Assembly (NCBI RefSeq): GCF_002902755.1
Contig: NZ_PPRS01000007.1
Span: forward strand, 97,474 to 161,473
Source of the DNA: Mammaliicoccus lentus
GTDB lineage: Bacteria > Bacillota > Bacilli > Staphylococcales > Staphylococcaceae
Direction: 5' to 3'
DNA length: 64,000 nt
Within the stretch, counting starts at the first letter, position 1. Each line of letters begins with the position of its first letter. This document shows positions 12,979-20,782 of this stretch, one piece after another. Below the pieces are notes generated by a model, which was given only the letters and a program-made list of their open reading frames with translations, was not told the origin of the DNA and did no database searches. The translations under genes and the position numbers were made by a program.

Positions 12979-13299
12979 TCACTTGTAATTTAGTTTAATA
13001 TATAGCCCGTATTCTTCTTCAATAGTCTTTAAAGAAATGATTAGGCCTTGTAATAAAGTTTGCGCTTGTTCATTTTCTAAGTTTACACTACGTATATGAA
13101 AATATCCACCATCGTCACTGTAATCTATATCAGGTGTTTCATCAGTTAAACCGATGATTGCATTCGTCGTACCAAACACGACTGCAGATGCGCCAGCGCA
13201 GACTATATCTTTGCCGTATTCACCTGAATCAGCATGTCCAGACATAATAATATCTGTAACTTGCCCTTCATCGTTTAAACTAATATCTACTTTAATCAT
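12979..13299 (-). CDS. prp: Ribosomal-processing cysteine protease Prp (YsxB)
   Basis: 106 residues. It has the catalytic pair of the family: His22 in SGHADSGEYGKD and Cys34 in DIVCAGASAVVFG. Prp cuts the N-terminal extension off ribosomal protein L27, an essential step in Firmicutes that have the extension. Only three bases separate it from rplU, whose 3' end supplies at best a weak ribosome site, which may keep Prp levels low. Confidence 0.93.
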   Translation of the reverse strand: MIKVDISLNDEGQVTDIIMSGHADSGEYGKDIVCAGASAVVFGTTNAIIGLTDETPDIDYSDDGGYFHIRSVNLENEQAQTLLQGLIISLKTIEEEYGLYIKLNYK

Positions 13300-13302
13300 T
13301 GC

Positions 13303-13611
13303 TTAAGCGTTAATTTTTTCGATAGTTAATTTAGTGTAAGGTTGACGATGACCTTGTTTACGCTTGTAGTTTTTCTTAGCTTTGTATTTGAAGACAGTGA
13401 TTTTTTTACCGCGTCCTTGTTTTTCAACTTTAGCAGTAACTGAAGCACCTTCAACAACTGGTGATCCAACTTTAACTGAATCTCCACCTACAAATAATAC
13501 TTGGTCAAAAGTGAATGAATCACCTTCATTTACGTCTAATTTCTCAACCCAAATTGTTTGACCTTCTTCTACTTTAACTTGCTTTCCGCCAGTTTCAATT
13601 ATAGCAAACAT
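13303..13611 (-). CDS. rplU: 50S ribosomal protein L21
   Basis: 102 residues, standard size. [18 protein letters not shown] at the start and [18 protein letters not shown] at the end are diagnostic. It binds 23S rRNA in the large subunit. First gene of rplU-prp-rpmA, preceded by GGAGGTGCAAGT and by a structured leader (13620-13735). Confidence 0.97.
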   Translation of the reverse strand: MFAIIETGGKQVKVEEGQTIWVEKLDVNEGDSFTFDQVLFVGGDSVKVGSPVVEGASVTAKVEKQGRGKKITVFKYKAKKNYKRKQGHRQPYTKLTIEKINA

Positions 13612-13619
13612 ACTTGCAC

Positions 13620-13735
13620 CTCCTAATTTTTTAAGTCACGCCATTCATAGGTGACGTTCGTACTTAATACCTATGATTGAGCGGTTGTATGTAGCTTGAA
13701 ACTACTCAACTTCAATAGATTACCATCTACAGTTA
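13620..13735 (-). promoter_or_regulatory. Probable L21 leader RNA upstream of rplU
   Basis: The untranslated stretch before rplU holds a perfect 8-bp hairpin (13645-13652 with 13669-13676, TCATAGGT/ACCTATGA) just before the ribosome site, and further short complementary segments upstream. Position and size match the L21 leader motif described upstream of rplU in Bacillales, thought to mediate feedback by an operon product. I cannot align it to the covariance model by eye. Confidence 0.55.
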
Positions 13736-13755
13736 CTATTGTCAATATTCTTTAA

Positions 13756-14259
13756 TTAATTTGTATTTCTTTCTAATAATTTCAAAACGAAAGGAAAAAT
13801 AATAACTAAACAAATTAAATTAAATATTATTGTTGGAATTAATCGGAATAATATAAGATTACCAAAATCTATTGAAATAAATCCTAATATGCCATAAAAA
13901 GCCATAACCCATATTTCTAATAATACCACCGAAATAATGAGTAAAATAACCATCATTAAAATATCTCTATAAAATACTTTGAATAATTTATCCATCATTA
14001 CTACAAATAATGCATAACCAAATGTGTAAACACCATATACGCCGCCATAATAAATGTCAGTAAATATTCCAGTAACGATTGCTAGGATAATCGCTACTTT
14101 AGGGTTTTTATAAACTGCAATTATTAGTAAGTATAAGAATGTAAGGCATGGAACGATAACGAATGTTTCATTAAATAGATGAATAGGTGATATTCTAGTT
14201 AATAAAGAATCTAGATAAAATAGTAAGACGCCAATCAGAGGAATAACATATAATCTCAT
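13756..14259 (-). CDS. mreD: Rod shape-determining protein MreD
   Basis: 167 residues, almost entirely hydrophobic, with about five or six membrane segments (IGVLLFYLDSLL, FVIVPCLTFLYLLIIAVY, VAIILAIVTGIFTDIYYGGVYG, MVILLIISVVLLEIWVMAFYG, LICLVIIFPFVLKLL). The FTDIYYGG loop is typical of MreD. It works with MreC in organising wall synthesis. In cocci lacking mreB its role is less clear, and no mreB lies here. The ATG overlaps the mreC stop by one base. Confidence 0.88.
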   Translation of the reverse strand: MRLYVIPLIGVLLFYLDSLLTRISPIHLFNETFVIVPCLTFLYLLIIAVYKNPKVAIILAIVTGIFTDIYYGGVYGVYTFGYALFVVMMDKLFKVFYRDILMMVILLIISVVLLEIWVMAFYGILGFISIDFGNLILFRLIPTIIFNLICLVIIFPFVLKLLERNTN

Positions 14260-15116
14260 TATTCCTCACCACTTTCGTCTGCTGAAAGGATAGTCTCAGG
14301 ATCTCTATTAGCCACATAGACATGATTAAGGTCTTTAATATTTGTTGAAGTTTTTATGTATGCTACTTTAGACAATCCGTATTCGTCATTTTCGACTTTC
14401 TCAACTTCTCCTACCAATAAACCTTTAGGAAGTTGATCGCCTAAACCATTTGTTACTACTTTAGACCCTTTTTTAATTTTGTATTTATTATCGATATCAC
14501 TAATAACGAGAAGCCCTTTTTCTTCGTCATATCGATTAATCATACCAAAGACATTTTCGCCTTCTTGTTGAATATCCACAGAAAGCTTACTCGTTTTTAC
14601 ACTTGTAGAAATCAGTTCAACTTGAGATGAAAATTGGTTAGCTTTTTTGATTCTTCCTACTAACCCTTCACTAGTGATTACAGCCATATTTTCTTTCATT
14701 CCACTTTTTTTACCTTTATCAATAATAATCGTGTTCATCCATTGATCTGGACTTCTTGCAATTACAGTAGCAGGTATTGGATTAAATTGTGAAATGTCTT
14801 TCATATCAAGTTCTTTTTTTAATTCTTTGTTTTCTTTTTCCAAACGAGCTTTATCAGCTTTAATCTGTTCAGTGCGCTTTGCTTCTTCTTTTAATTTTTT
14901 AACATCATCTTCCGAAGTTGTTAAATTAGTGAAAAAGTTCGATACCATCGTCACAGGATAAGAAACAATTCTACCTCCAAATGATGATGTATCACTAGCA
15001 TATTGTTCACTAAGCGATGCAGATTGTGCCCTCATTGAATACCCTACTATTACTATTAACAAAACCATGGAAATTAGAAAAAATACTAATTTATTATTTT
15101 TAAAAAAATTCGACAA
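14259..15116 (-). CDS. mreC: Cell shape-determining protein MreC
   Basis: 285 residues with the TTG start at 15116, preceded by GAGG; this gives (M)SNFFKNNK, matching staphylococcal MreC. An in-frame GTG at 15125 overlaps the ribosome site itself and is less likely. One N-terminal membrane helix (LVFFLISMVLLIVIVGYSM), a coiled coil (about residues 70-105, EEAKRTEQIKADKARLEKE), then the two beta-barrel domain (VIARSPDQWMNTIIIDKGKKSG). It anchors wall-synthesis machinery from outside the membrane. Confidence 0.93.
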   Translation of the reverse strand: MSNFFKNNKLVFFLISMVLLIVIVGYSMRAQSASLSEQYASDTSSFGGRIVSYPVTMVSNFFTNLTTSEDDVKKLKEEAKRTEQIKADKARLEKENKELKKELDMKDISQFNPIPATVIARSPDQWMNTIIIDKGKKSGMKENMAVITSEGLVGRIKKANQFSSQVELISTSVKTSKLSVDIQQEGENVFGMINRYDEEKGLLVISDIDNKYKIKKGSKVVTNGLGDQLPKGLLVGEVEKVENDEYGLSKVAYIKTSTNIKDLNHVYVANRDPETILSADESGEE

Positions 15117-15221
15117 TCTAAACACCTCTTAATTTTCAAATGTCTAAATAACAATGATATTACTATTTTATCTTACAGTTCCATTTAAATAAAGTACGAG
15201 ACTGTCGATATAGTAAAAAAG

Positions 15222-15668
15222 TTAATATGCTTCTTCAGGTAAGAGTTCAATATTTTGATTCATTTCATTTAAATCATCTTTCAAATCTTGCTCTGTGTGA
15301 TAAACGTACATTTGTGGTTCACCAAATTTATATAGTATATATTCAGTGCCTCTTTGACCAGCTACGTAATTTTCATTATAGCCCATTCTTTCTAAATCAG
15401 ACACAGCCATAAACTCTCTCTTATTAATCCAGCTAAAAGCTTGTTTCGTTTGTCCTAAAGGTACATTTCTTAACAAAGGTGTATCTTCTATTGTATAAGT
15501 AGAATTAGCTCTCCCAGGAACAACTTGTTCACTTTGTGGTGTTTCATCACTATGATCGAAAGGATTTAATTCACTTAAAGCAGGTACATTTCTATATACA
15601 ATGATAATAATAACAATAATTGCTATTAATGCTAATAAATTTCTAATTAACCTAAATAACCATCTCAA
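15222..15668 (-). CDS. Membrane-anchored protein of unknown function
   Basis: 148 residues from the TTG at 15668 (AGAGGTG 8 bases upstream); the frame also contains an ATG at 15686 without a ribosome site. It has one N-terminal membrane helix (LLALIAIIVIIIIVY) with basic residues before it, a short linker with acidic residues, then an extracytoplasmic domain of about 95 residues (NVPLGQTKQAFSWINKRE ... EYILYKFGEPQMYVYH) rich in aromatics. The repeated pattern of Gly, Pro and aromatic residues recalls wall-associated accessory domains (for example CAP-associated domains), but I do not recognise the family. Monocistronic, between mreC and a divergent small gene. Confidence 0.6.
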   Translation of the reverse strand: MRWLFRLIRNLLALIAIIVIIIIVYRNVPALSELNPFDHSDETPQSEQVVPGRANSTYTIEDTPLLRNVPLGQTKQAFSWINKREFMAVSDLERMGYNENYVAGQRGTEYILYKFGEPQMYVYHTEQDLKDDLNEMNQNIELLPEEAY

Positions 15669-15720
15669 TTTTATGGCACCTCTCATTCAAATTTATTATA
15701 CATAATTGTTTTAAAACTAT

Positions 15721-15765
15721 CATCAGACTTGGGACCTAACTCTTTAATCATGCTGTAGTCTGATG
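15721..15765. repeat. Inverted repeat in a divergent intergenic region
   Basis: Perfect 9-bp arms CATCAGACT (15721-15729) and AGTCTGATG (15757-15765) with a 27-base spacer. It lies between the starts of the minus-strand unknown gene (15668) and the plus-strand small gene (15812). It could be an operator or a leader hairpin; no T tract argues against a terminator. Confidence 0.5.
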
Positions 15766-15811
15766 TAAGATATGTTTGAAGCCTTTATAATGATATTAAG
15801 AGGTGAGAATT

Positions 15812-15958
15812 ATGGAGTTAATTTATATTTTCATAGCAATATTATTGTTAATTATATTTTTTAGATTTTTCGTTGGAATATTAAGATTCGCTATAAAATT
15901 AGCTATTATCGCTTTAGTAATATATTTTGTATATCAAGGCGTTATGTATTTCATGTGA
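15812..15958 (+). CDS. Small hydrophobic membrane peptide, 48 residues
   Basis: The only convincing plus-strand gene in the window. An ATG at 15812 is preceded by AAGAGGTGAGAATT, a strong ribosome site, and reads 48 codons to TGA. The product (MELIYIFIAILLLIIFFRFF, then a basic patch GILRFAIK, then LAIIALVIYFVYQGVMYFM) forms two membrane helices separated by a few charged residues. A bidirectional hairpin terminator follows. No family recognised. Its size and hydrophobicity resemble small membrane proteins and some type I toxins, but no antisense RNA promoter is evident. Confidence 0.6.
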   Translation: MELIYIFIAILLLIIFFRFFVGILRFAIKLAIIALVIYFVYQGVMYFM

Positions 15959-15974
15959 AATTTATATAATTTTT

Positions 15975-16013
15975 AAAGCCAACTATACGATTAAGGCCGT
16001 ATAATTGGCTTTT
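15975..16013. terminator. Bidirectional terminator between the small plus-strand gene and the 99-residue gene
   Basis: 15-bp stem with one G-U pair (15975-15989 with 15999-16013); A-rich on the left and T-rich on the right, so it can stop transcription from both convergent genes. Confidence 0.75.
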
Positions 16014-16035
16014 AATTCTGTGAGAATATTCTTTA

Positions 16036-16335
16036 TCACTTATTTAATAATTTACTTAAAATAAACAATGTAATAGAAACTAATAATCCCCACACAATCC
16101 CAGCACCAATACCACCTATAAATAAACCGAAATTGATATTAGTACTACTATCATTTATAGCAATTAAAATAGAACCTAGAAAGACACCAACTATACTCAA
16201 TCCCATTACAACGCCATAATCCTTTTTAACAATAGCTCGTCTATTTTTATTTTGAAAAACAGTAATTATAAATAATACAGGTAAAATAACTAATATAAAC
16301 GTAATAATTTGCAAAACTAAAACTCCTGACTTCAT
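16036..16335 (-). CDS. Small membrane protein of unknown function
   Basis: 99 residues with three hydrophobic segments: VLQIITFILVILPVLFIITVF (residues 5-27), VVMGLSIVGVFLGSILIAI (42-60) and FGLFIGGIGAGIVWGLLVSITLFIL (70-95). No cysteine or charged motif suggests a transport role. I do not recognise it. It lies directly downstream of the displaced 3' part of radC (27 bases), so it may once have been transcribed with comC-radC and may now depend on the transposon or on a local promoter. The ribosome site is weak. Confidence 0.6.
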   Translation of the reverse strand: MKSGVLVLQIITFILVILPVLFIITVFQNKNRRAIVKKDYGVVMGLSIVGVFLGSILIAINDSSTNINFGLFIGGIGAGIVWGLLVSITLFILSKLLNK

Positions 16336-16361
16336 TTTACATATATTATAACATTGTATGA

Positions 16362-16529
16362 TTATGAACGTTCAATAATTTCTAAATCTTCTTTTGTAAT
16401 ATAGTCATCTTCAAATAAACTTATAAATTCTCCATCTCCTATAATGATATGATCTAGTAAATCAATTCCCATTAAATCACAACAGTATAATAGTCTTTTC
16501 GTAGTTTTGATATCTTCTAAAGATGGAGT
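16362..16529 (-). pseudogene. radC: radC 3' fragment (C-terminal 55 codons)
   Basis: This reads [20 protein letters not shown] and continues to [14 protein letters not shown] and a stop, the conserved C-terminus of RadC (JAB/MPN domain). It has no start codon of its own. Joining it to the 5' fragment (ends ...HPSGDP) restores the universal HPSGDPTPS motif exactly in frame, giving a 237-residue protein. The 7.36-kb transposon separates the two parts. Confidence 0.92.
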
Positions 16530-16630
16530 TAGGCTTTATCAAGAGTAAATTATGAAAAAAATGGTTTAAATCAATGTTCTTACTTTAAGTACATGTGTTT
16601 AACGTAAATGATAATTAGTTAAATATAAAA

Positions 16631-16657
16631 AGGTTATCCCAATCAATAGGATAACCT
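16631..16657 (-). terminator. Terminator at the right end of the transposon
   Basis: 9-bp stem (16631-16639 with 16649-16657) followed on the minus strand by TTTTTATATTT. It lies 35 bases after cadD and stops cad transcription before the radC 3' fragment. The remaining 100 bases to the junction show no gene. Confidence 0.8.
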
Positions 16658-16692
16658 CTTTATACTTTACTTTATGGTTTGGATTCGCCACT

Positions 16693-17309
16693 TCAAAGAA
16701 GAAATGAAATCAGAGCATTGAATGTTCCATTTTCAAACAATATATAAATACCTAGCCCAATGAATACAATTGGTACAATCCAACGTTCATATTTCTCAAT
16801 TGTTTCCGATATAAAATCGAAGGAAGCTAGACGGTAACTGACATAGCACAAAACTCCAACCATAATTAGAAAGACAATAGTGACAATAAAGATTTCAGAC
16901 ATACTTAAGGTCGTGAAGTACGGTATATAAATGGAAAAGTCATCCGCACTGGAAGCCAATACGATGAAAGTCATCGTCAAAAATAACTGATTAAATTTTC
17001 CAGAGGAGAATAAGGATAAAATGCTACTTTCATCTTCATCCTCTTCTCCTTTAATCCATATTTTCACGCCTAGGTAAAGTGGTAAAAGTCCAAGTAGTCC
17101 GATAACCCATTGCTGAGGAATTAAATTTACAACCCCCTGTGCAACTAAAAGACTTGCTCCTATCACAATTGCAGTCCCTATATATTGTCCTATCCAAATA
17201 TGTTTTACCTGACCTTTTTTATTTGCGAAAACAAAAGAATTAATATGACGAGATAATCAATTCCTGTTGCTACATATACCGCAGTAGCCGTCAGTATCGT
17301 CGCGATCAT
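16693..17309 (-). pseudogene. cadD: Cadmium resistance transporter CadD, broken by a one-base frameshift
   Basis: The ATG at 17309 (GGAG upstream) reads 34 codons, MIATILTATAVYVATGIDYLVILILLF..., then meets TAA at 17205. The rest of the family sequence (HIWIGQYIGT ... VASSADDFSIYIPYFTTL ... YERWIVPIVFIGLGIYILFENG) continues in the next frame to 16693. Adding one T in the TTTT run near 17230 gives LFFANKKGQVKHIWIGQY and a protein of exactly 205 residues, the usual CadD length. The intact gene makes a small membrane exporter for cadmium. What remains open is a 157-residue frame starting at a GTG (17166), lacking the first helix. It could also be a sequencing error. Confidence 0.85.
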
Positions 17310-17388
17310 TTTATCATCTCCAATATTTTAGGGATAGGACTTTTCTTCAAAATGAAAAGTCCTTCCGTAAATTGCACACATATAGTAC

Positions 17389-19803
17389 CTATTTATCCTT
17401 CACTCTCATCAGTCGCAAACTATTTAATGCTACCAAAATAGTGGCTCCCATATCGGAAAGAATCGCAATCCAAAGGGTTAGCCAGCCTGGAATAACCAAT
17501 AGTAAGGCAATTATCTTAATTCCGATGGCAAACGTGATGTTCGCTTTGATGATATTTAGCGTTTTCCTGCTAAGTCTTACTGCAAATGGAAGCTTACTTA
17601 AATCATCTCCCATTAATGCAATATCAGCTGTCTCGATGGCAGTATCTGTTCCAGCACCGCCCATTGCAATGCCAACAGTGGATGCAGCAAGTGCAGGAGC
17701 ATCATTGACGCCATCGCCAATCATAGCTACATTACCATGCTCGGCTTTCATTTTTTTAATATAGTCCAACTTATCCTGTGGCATCAATTCGGACTGAATA
17801 TCAGAAACGCCTACATGAGCACCGATTGCTTCTGCGGTACCTTGATTATCACCTGTCAGCATAATTGTTTGCTTGATTCCTAACTGATGAAGTTTTTGAA
17901 TCACATTTTTACTTGTTTCGCGGACCTCATCTGCTACAGCAATCACGCCGAGGATTGTTTGGTCCGTTCCAATAATCATGGCCGTTTTCCCTTGGTTTTG
18001 TAAAACTTTCACTTTATTTTCAAACTCAAGGCTAAAATCGGAAACATTTAATTCTTTAAAAAGCCTTGGACTGCCAATGTAATAGGTTGTTCCATCTATA
18101 TTCCCTTGAATGCCCCGACCTGTAATAGAAGTGAAGTCCTTCACTCTAACATCGGAATAAGTAATATTATCTTGCTCTGCTTTCTTCATTATTGCTGAAG
18201 CAAGTGGATGTTGTGATCGATATTCTAAAGCTGTAATAATGGAAAACAGCTCTTTTTCTTCCACTTGATCATTTAACACTTTAAAATCTGTTACCACTGG
18301 TACACCTTTTGTCAGTGTTCCTGTTTTATCAAATGCGATTGCCTTAATGGCTCCTAATTCCTCTAGATAGACACCGCCTTTAATCAACACACCTTTTTTA
18401 GCTGCATTTCCAATTGCCGAGACAATCGAGATTGGAGTAGAAATAACTAATGCACACGGACATCCAACTACAAGTACCGCTAATCCTTGATAAACCCAAG
18501 TATCCCAACTTCCACCAAAGAATAAAGGTGGAACGACTGCAACGAGCGCCGCAATAACCATAATGATCGGCGTATAATATTTCGCAAATTTATCTACGAA
18601 TGCTTGCGCTGGAGCGTGCTCCCCTTGTGCTTCCTCAACCAGATGAATAATCTTGGAGATAGTTGTATCCTCTACGTATTTGGTGATTTTTACTTCAAGT
18701 AGTCCCTCTTCGTTAAGCGTGCCTGCAAATACTTCATCATCTACCGTTTTGGCAACAGGGACAGATTCTCCTGTTATAGCAGCCTGGTTGACAGCCGACA
18801 CACCATTTATAATGATCCCATCCATGGCAATTTTCTCCCCTGGTTTGACGATCATAATATCACCCACGGCAATATCGTCCACATGGATCATTATTTCCTG
18901 ACCATTCCGCCTAACAAGTGCTTCTTTTGGGGCAATATCCATCAATGAACGAATGGACTGTCTTGCTCTATCCATAGAAAAACGTTCAAGTGCTTCACTG
19001 ATTGCAAAGAGAATGACAACAATGGATGCCTCTGCCCATTCACCAATGATGGCAGCTCCAATAACTGCAACGGTCATCAGGGTTTTCATGTCGAAATCAA
19101 AGCGTATCAAATTTTGAAAACCAACTTTAAATAGTGAATATCCGCCAATTACAATCGAACTTACAAATAACATGGACGTTACAAGGTTATCTTCTCCATT
19201 TACAAAGTGAGAAAGGTAACCAAAAGCAATCAGTAATGTGGCAAACAGTAATGTGCTGTGTTTTTTATAAAACGGTATTTTCTCTTCTTTAGGAGCCTTA
19301 GTGTCTTCTTTGACCGATTGTATCGATGGATTCGACAGTTTTTCAGGAATTACCTTAAGATTCTCGAAAGCACCTGCTTTTTCAAGCTCTTCAACCGATG
19401 CGTTTCCATATACATCAATTTTAGAAGCGCCAAAGTTCACTTTTGCATCCTGAACTCCAGCTAGTTGTTTTACATTTTTTTCAAACTTCCCAGCACAGTT
19501 TGCGCAAGAAAATCCCTCCACACGGTAAACATTTTTATCTTCTGTTACCACTGGTTCGACCCTTCTTCTAGCCTTCTCTGGTGCCACTTTAAGATTCTCG
19601 AAAGCACCAGCCTTTTCCAGATCTTCAACGGTTGCACTGCCAAAGACATCAATTTTGGAAGCTCCGAAATTGACTTTAGCATCATGCACCCCTGATAGTT
19701 CTTTTACATTTTTTTCAAACTTCCCAGCACAATTCGCACACGAGAAACCCTCCACACGGTAAACCTGTTTATCTTCTGTTAATGTTTTTGTTGAACTATC
19801 CAA
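17389..19803 (-). CDS. cadA: Cadmium/zinc-exporting P1B-type ATPase CadA
   Basis: 804 residues from the TTG at 19803, which has GGGAGG 9 bases upstream (a TTG three codons earlier abuts the ribosome site). It pumps Cd(II), and also Zn(II) and Pb(II), out of the cell using ATP. Two tandem metal-binding domains, each with [14 protein letters not shown], fill the first 155 residues. Then come membrane helices; the actuator TGESVPV; the CPC metal channel [11 protein letters not shown]; the phosphorylation site DKTGTLT; the HP motif SQHPLASAI; and the hinge [10 protein letters not shown]. pI258 CadA has one binding domain and 727 residues; the 804-residue two-domain form is known from Tn554-related and SCCmec-borne copies. 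It overlaps cadC by 8 bases. Confidence 0.95.
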   Translation of the reverse strand: MDSSTKTLTEDKQVYRVEGFSCANCAGKFEKNVKELSGVHDAKVNFGASKIDVFGSATVEDLEKAGAFENLKVAPEKARRRVEPVVTEDKNVYRVEGFSCANCAGKFEKNVKQLAGVQDAKVNFGASKIDVYGNASVEELEKAGAFENLKVIPEKLSNPSIQSVKEDTKAPKEEKIPFYKKHSTLLFATLLIAFGYLSHFVNGEDNLVTSMLFVSSIVIGGYSLFKVGFQNLIRFDFDMKTLMTVAVIGAAIIGEWAEASIVVILFAISEALERFSMDRARQSIRSLMDIAPKEALVRRNGQEIMIHVDDIAVGDIMIVKPGEKIAMDGIIINGVSAVNQAAITGESVPVAKTVDDEVFAGTLNEEGLLEVKITKYVEDTTISKIIHLVEEAQGEHAPAQAFVDKFAKYYTPIIMVIAALVAVVPPLFFGGSWDTWVYQGLAVLVVGCPCALVISTPISIVSAIGNAAKKGVLIKGGVYLEELGAIKAIAFDKTGTLTKGVPVVTDFKVLNDQVEEKELFSIITALEYRSQHPLASAIMKKAEQDNITYSDVRVKDFTSITGRGIQGNIDGTTYYIGSPRLFKELNVSDFSLEFENKVKVLQNQGKTAMIIGTDQTILGVIAVADEVRETSKNVIQKLHQLGIKQTIMLTGDNQGTAEAIGAHVGVSDIQSELMPQDKLDYIKKMKAEHGNVAMIGDGVNDAPALAASTVGIAMGGAGTDTAIETADIALMGDDLSKLPFAVRLSRKTLNIIKANITFAIGIKIIALLLVIPGWLTLWIAILSDMGATILVALNSLRLMRVKDK
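19347..19778 (-). repeat. In-gene direct duplication encoding the two CadA metal-binding domains
   Basis: Two similar segments (about 19347-19544 and 19581-19778) lie 234 bases (78 codons) apart. Long stretches, such as the bases encoding [14 protein letters not shown], are almost identical at the DNA level while others have drifted at third positions. Confidence 0.8.
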
Positions 19804-20161
19804 TACTAGCAACCTCCCTTTGATGCAAGAAAGCTTTTTCTACAAGCTGTTTAACATGCTCATCATCTAGTGAATAATAGACTAATTTTCCTTCTTTACG
19901 GTATTTTGCTATACCTAAATTTTTCAATAATCTTAAATGATGGGATGCCGTAGCCGTTGAAGATTCAATGATATTAGCTACATCACAAACACATAACTCT
20001 CCCTCTAAAGACAAAACATAAGCAATTTTAACTCTTGTATCATCTGATAGAGCCTTAAAAACTTTCGCTACATCCATAGGATTCTGTTTAGCAAGGTCTT
20101 TTTTAGCCCTGTTTACCTTATCTTCATGAATATAGGTAACTTCACACATATCTTTTGTCAT
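19796..20161 (-). CDS. cadC: ArsR/SmtB-family metal-sensing repressor CadC
   Basis: 121 residues. A winged-helix repressor that leaves DNA when Cd, Pb or Zn binds. The metal site [10 protein letters not shown] (two Cys near residues 58-60) and the N-terminal Cys6 match the CadC sensing set; the recognition helix is [16 protein letters not shown], and [11 protein letters not shown] forms the wing. A GGAGGG ribosome site precedes the ATG by a few bases. It overlaps cadA and is transcribed first in cadCAD. Two operator-like sites lie upstream. Confidence 0.94.
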   Translation of the reverse strand: MTKDMCEVTYIHEDKVNRAKKDLAKQNPMDVAKVFKALSDDTRVKIAYVLSLEGELCVCDVANIIESSTATASHHLRLLKNLGIAKYRKEGKLVYYSLDDEHVKQLVEKAFLHQREVASIG

Positions 20162-20176
20162 AATTACCCTCCTTAT

Positions 20177-20244
20177 TCAAATGACTGTTTGTTTGATGAT
20201 TATAATATATCCCACTATAAACATATAGTCAAATGATTGTTTGA
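20177..20244 (-). promoter_or_regulatory. cadC promoter with two CadC operator-like sites
   Basis: Minus-strand -35 TTGACT (20232-20227), 17-base spacer, -10 TATATT (20209-20204). The 16-mer TCAAATGATTGTTTGA (20229-20244) overlaps the -35 and matches the palindromic ends (TCAAA...TTTGA) of the pI258 cad operator. A near-copy, TCAAATGACTGTTTGT, starts at 20177 between the -10 and the cadC start and is extended to TTTGA by 20196. Confidence 0.75.
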
Positions 20245-20265
20245 ATGATATATAATTAATATTAA

Positions 20266-20301
20266 AAAGGATTGGTTTCTAATGTTAGAAACCAATCCTT
20301 T
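20266..20301 (-). terminator. Terminator after tnpC
   Basis: 17-bp perfect stem (20266-20282 with 20285-20301), then TTTTTAATATT on the minus strand. It separates the transposition genes from the cad promoter. The 97 bases between tnpC and this hairpin show no gene. Confidence 0.85.
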
Positions 20302-20398
20302 CGGAGATTTTAACCAAATTTTAAAGTATCTTAAACATAACTGCCCCGTTAGTTTAAGTGCATCCTTTCACAATCTGTCTACAGATTAATAATAAAAA

Positions 20399-20776
20399 CT
20401 ACTCTTTATTATACAGATCTCCATATAATTTTTGAATTTGGTTCTGTAATTTTTTATTTTCTTTTTCTAATTCCATAACTCTTCTTTTTAAGGTTTTTAT
20501 AAGGATTTCCTCCGAACGAGAACTTTTCTTGGGTTTTGAGACTACATTTGATGTTATTTGACGCTCACGAAGGGATTCGATTCTTTGCCTAATATCGTGT
20601 TCCTTATAAAGCCATGATTTAGAAACATTAGCTTCCTTTGCTATTGAATTAAAATTAATAGCTTTACCTTCAATCGAAAATTTAGAAATCGCTTTGTCTA
20701 CTTTTTCTCTTGTCTTTTGTGATTTCTGCTTCGCCAAACGTACAATTTCTGTTGTATTTCTAACTTGTTTATTCAT
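20399..20776 (-). CDS. tnpC: Tn554-family accessory transposition protein TnpC
   Basis: 125 residues, as in Tn554. A basic N-terminal half with a helix-turn-helix-like segment ([22 protein letters not shown]) is followed by a C-terminal coiled coil ([23 protein letters not shown]). In Tn554 TnpC is not essential but raises transposition efficiency and affects orientation. It follows tnpB by 6 bases and ends before a strong terminator. Confidence 0.92.
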   Translation of the reverse strand: MNKQVRNTTEIVRLAKQKSQKTREKVDKAISKFSIEGKAINFNSIAKEANVSKSWLYKEHDIRQRIESLRERQITSNVVSKPKKSSRSEEILIKTLKRRVMELEKENKKLQNQIQKLYGDLYNKE

Positions 20777-20782
20777 TGATAA

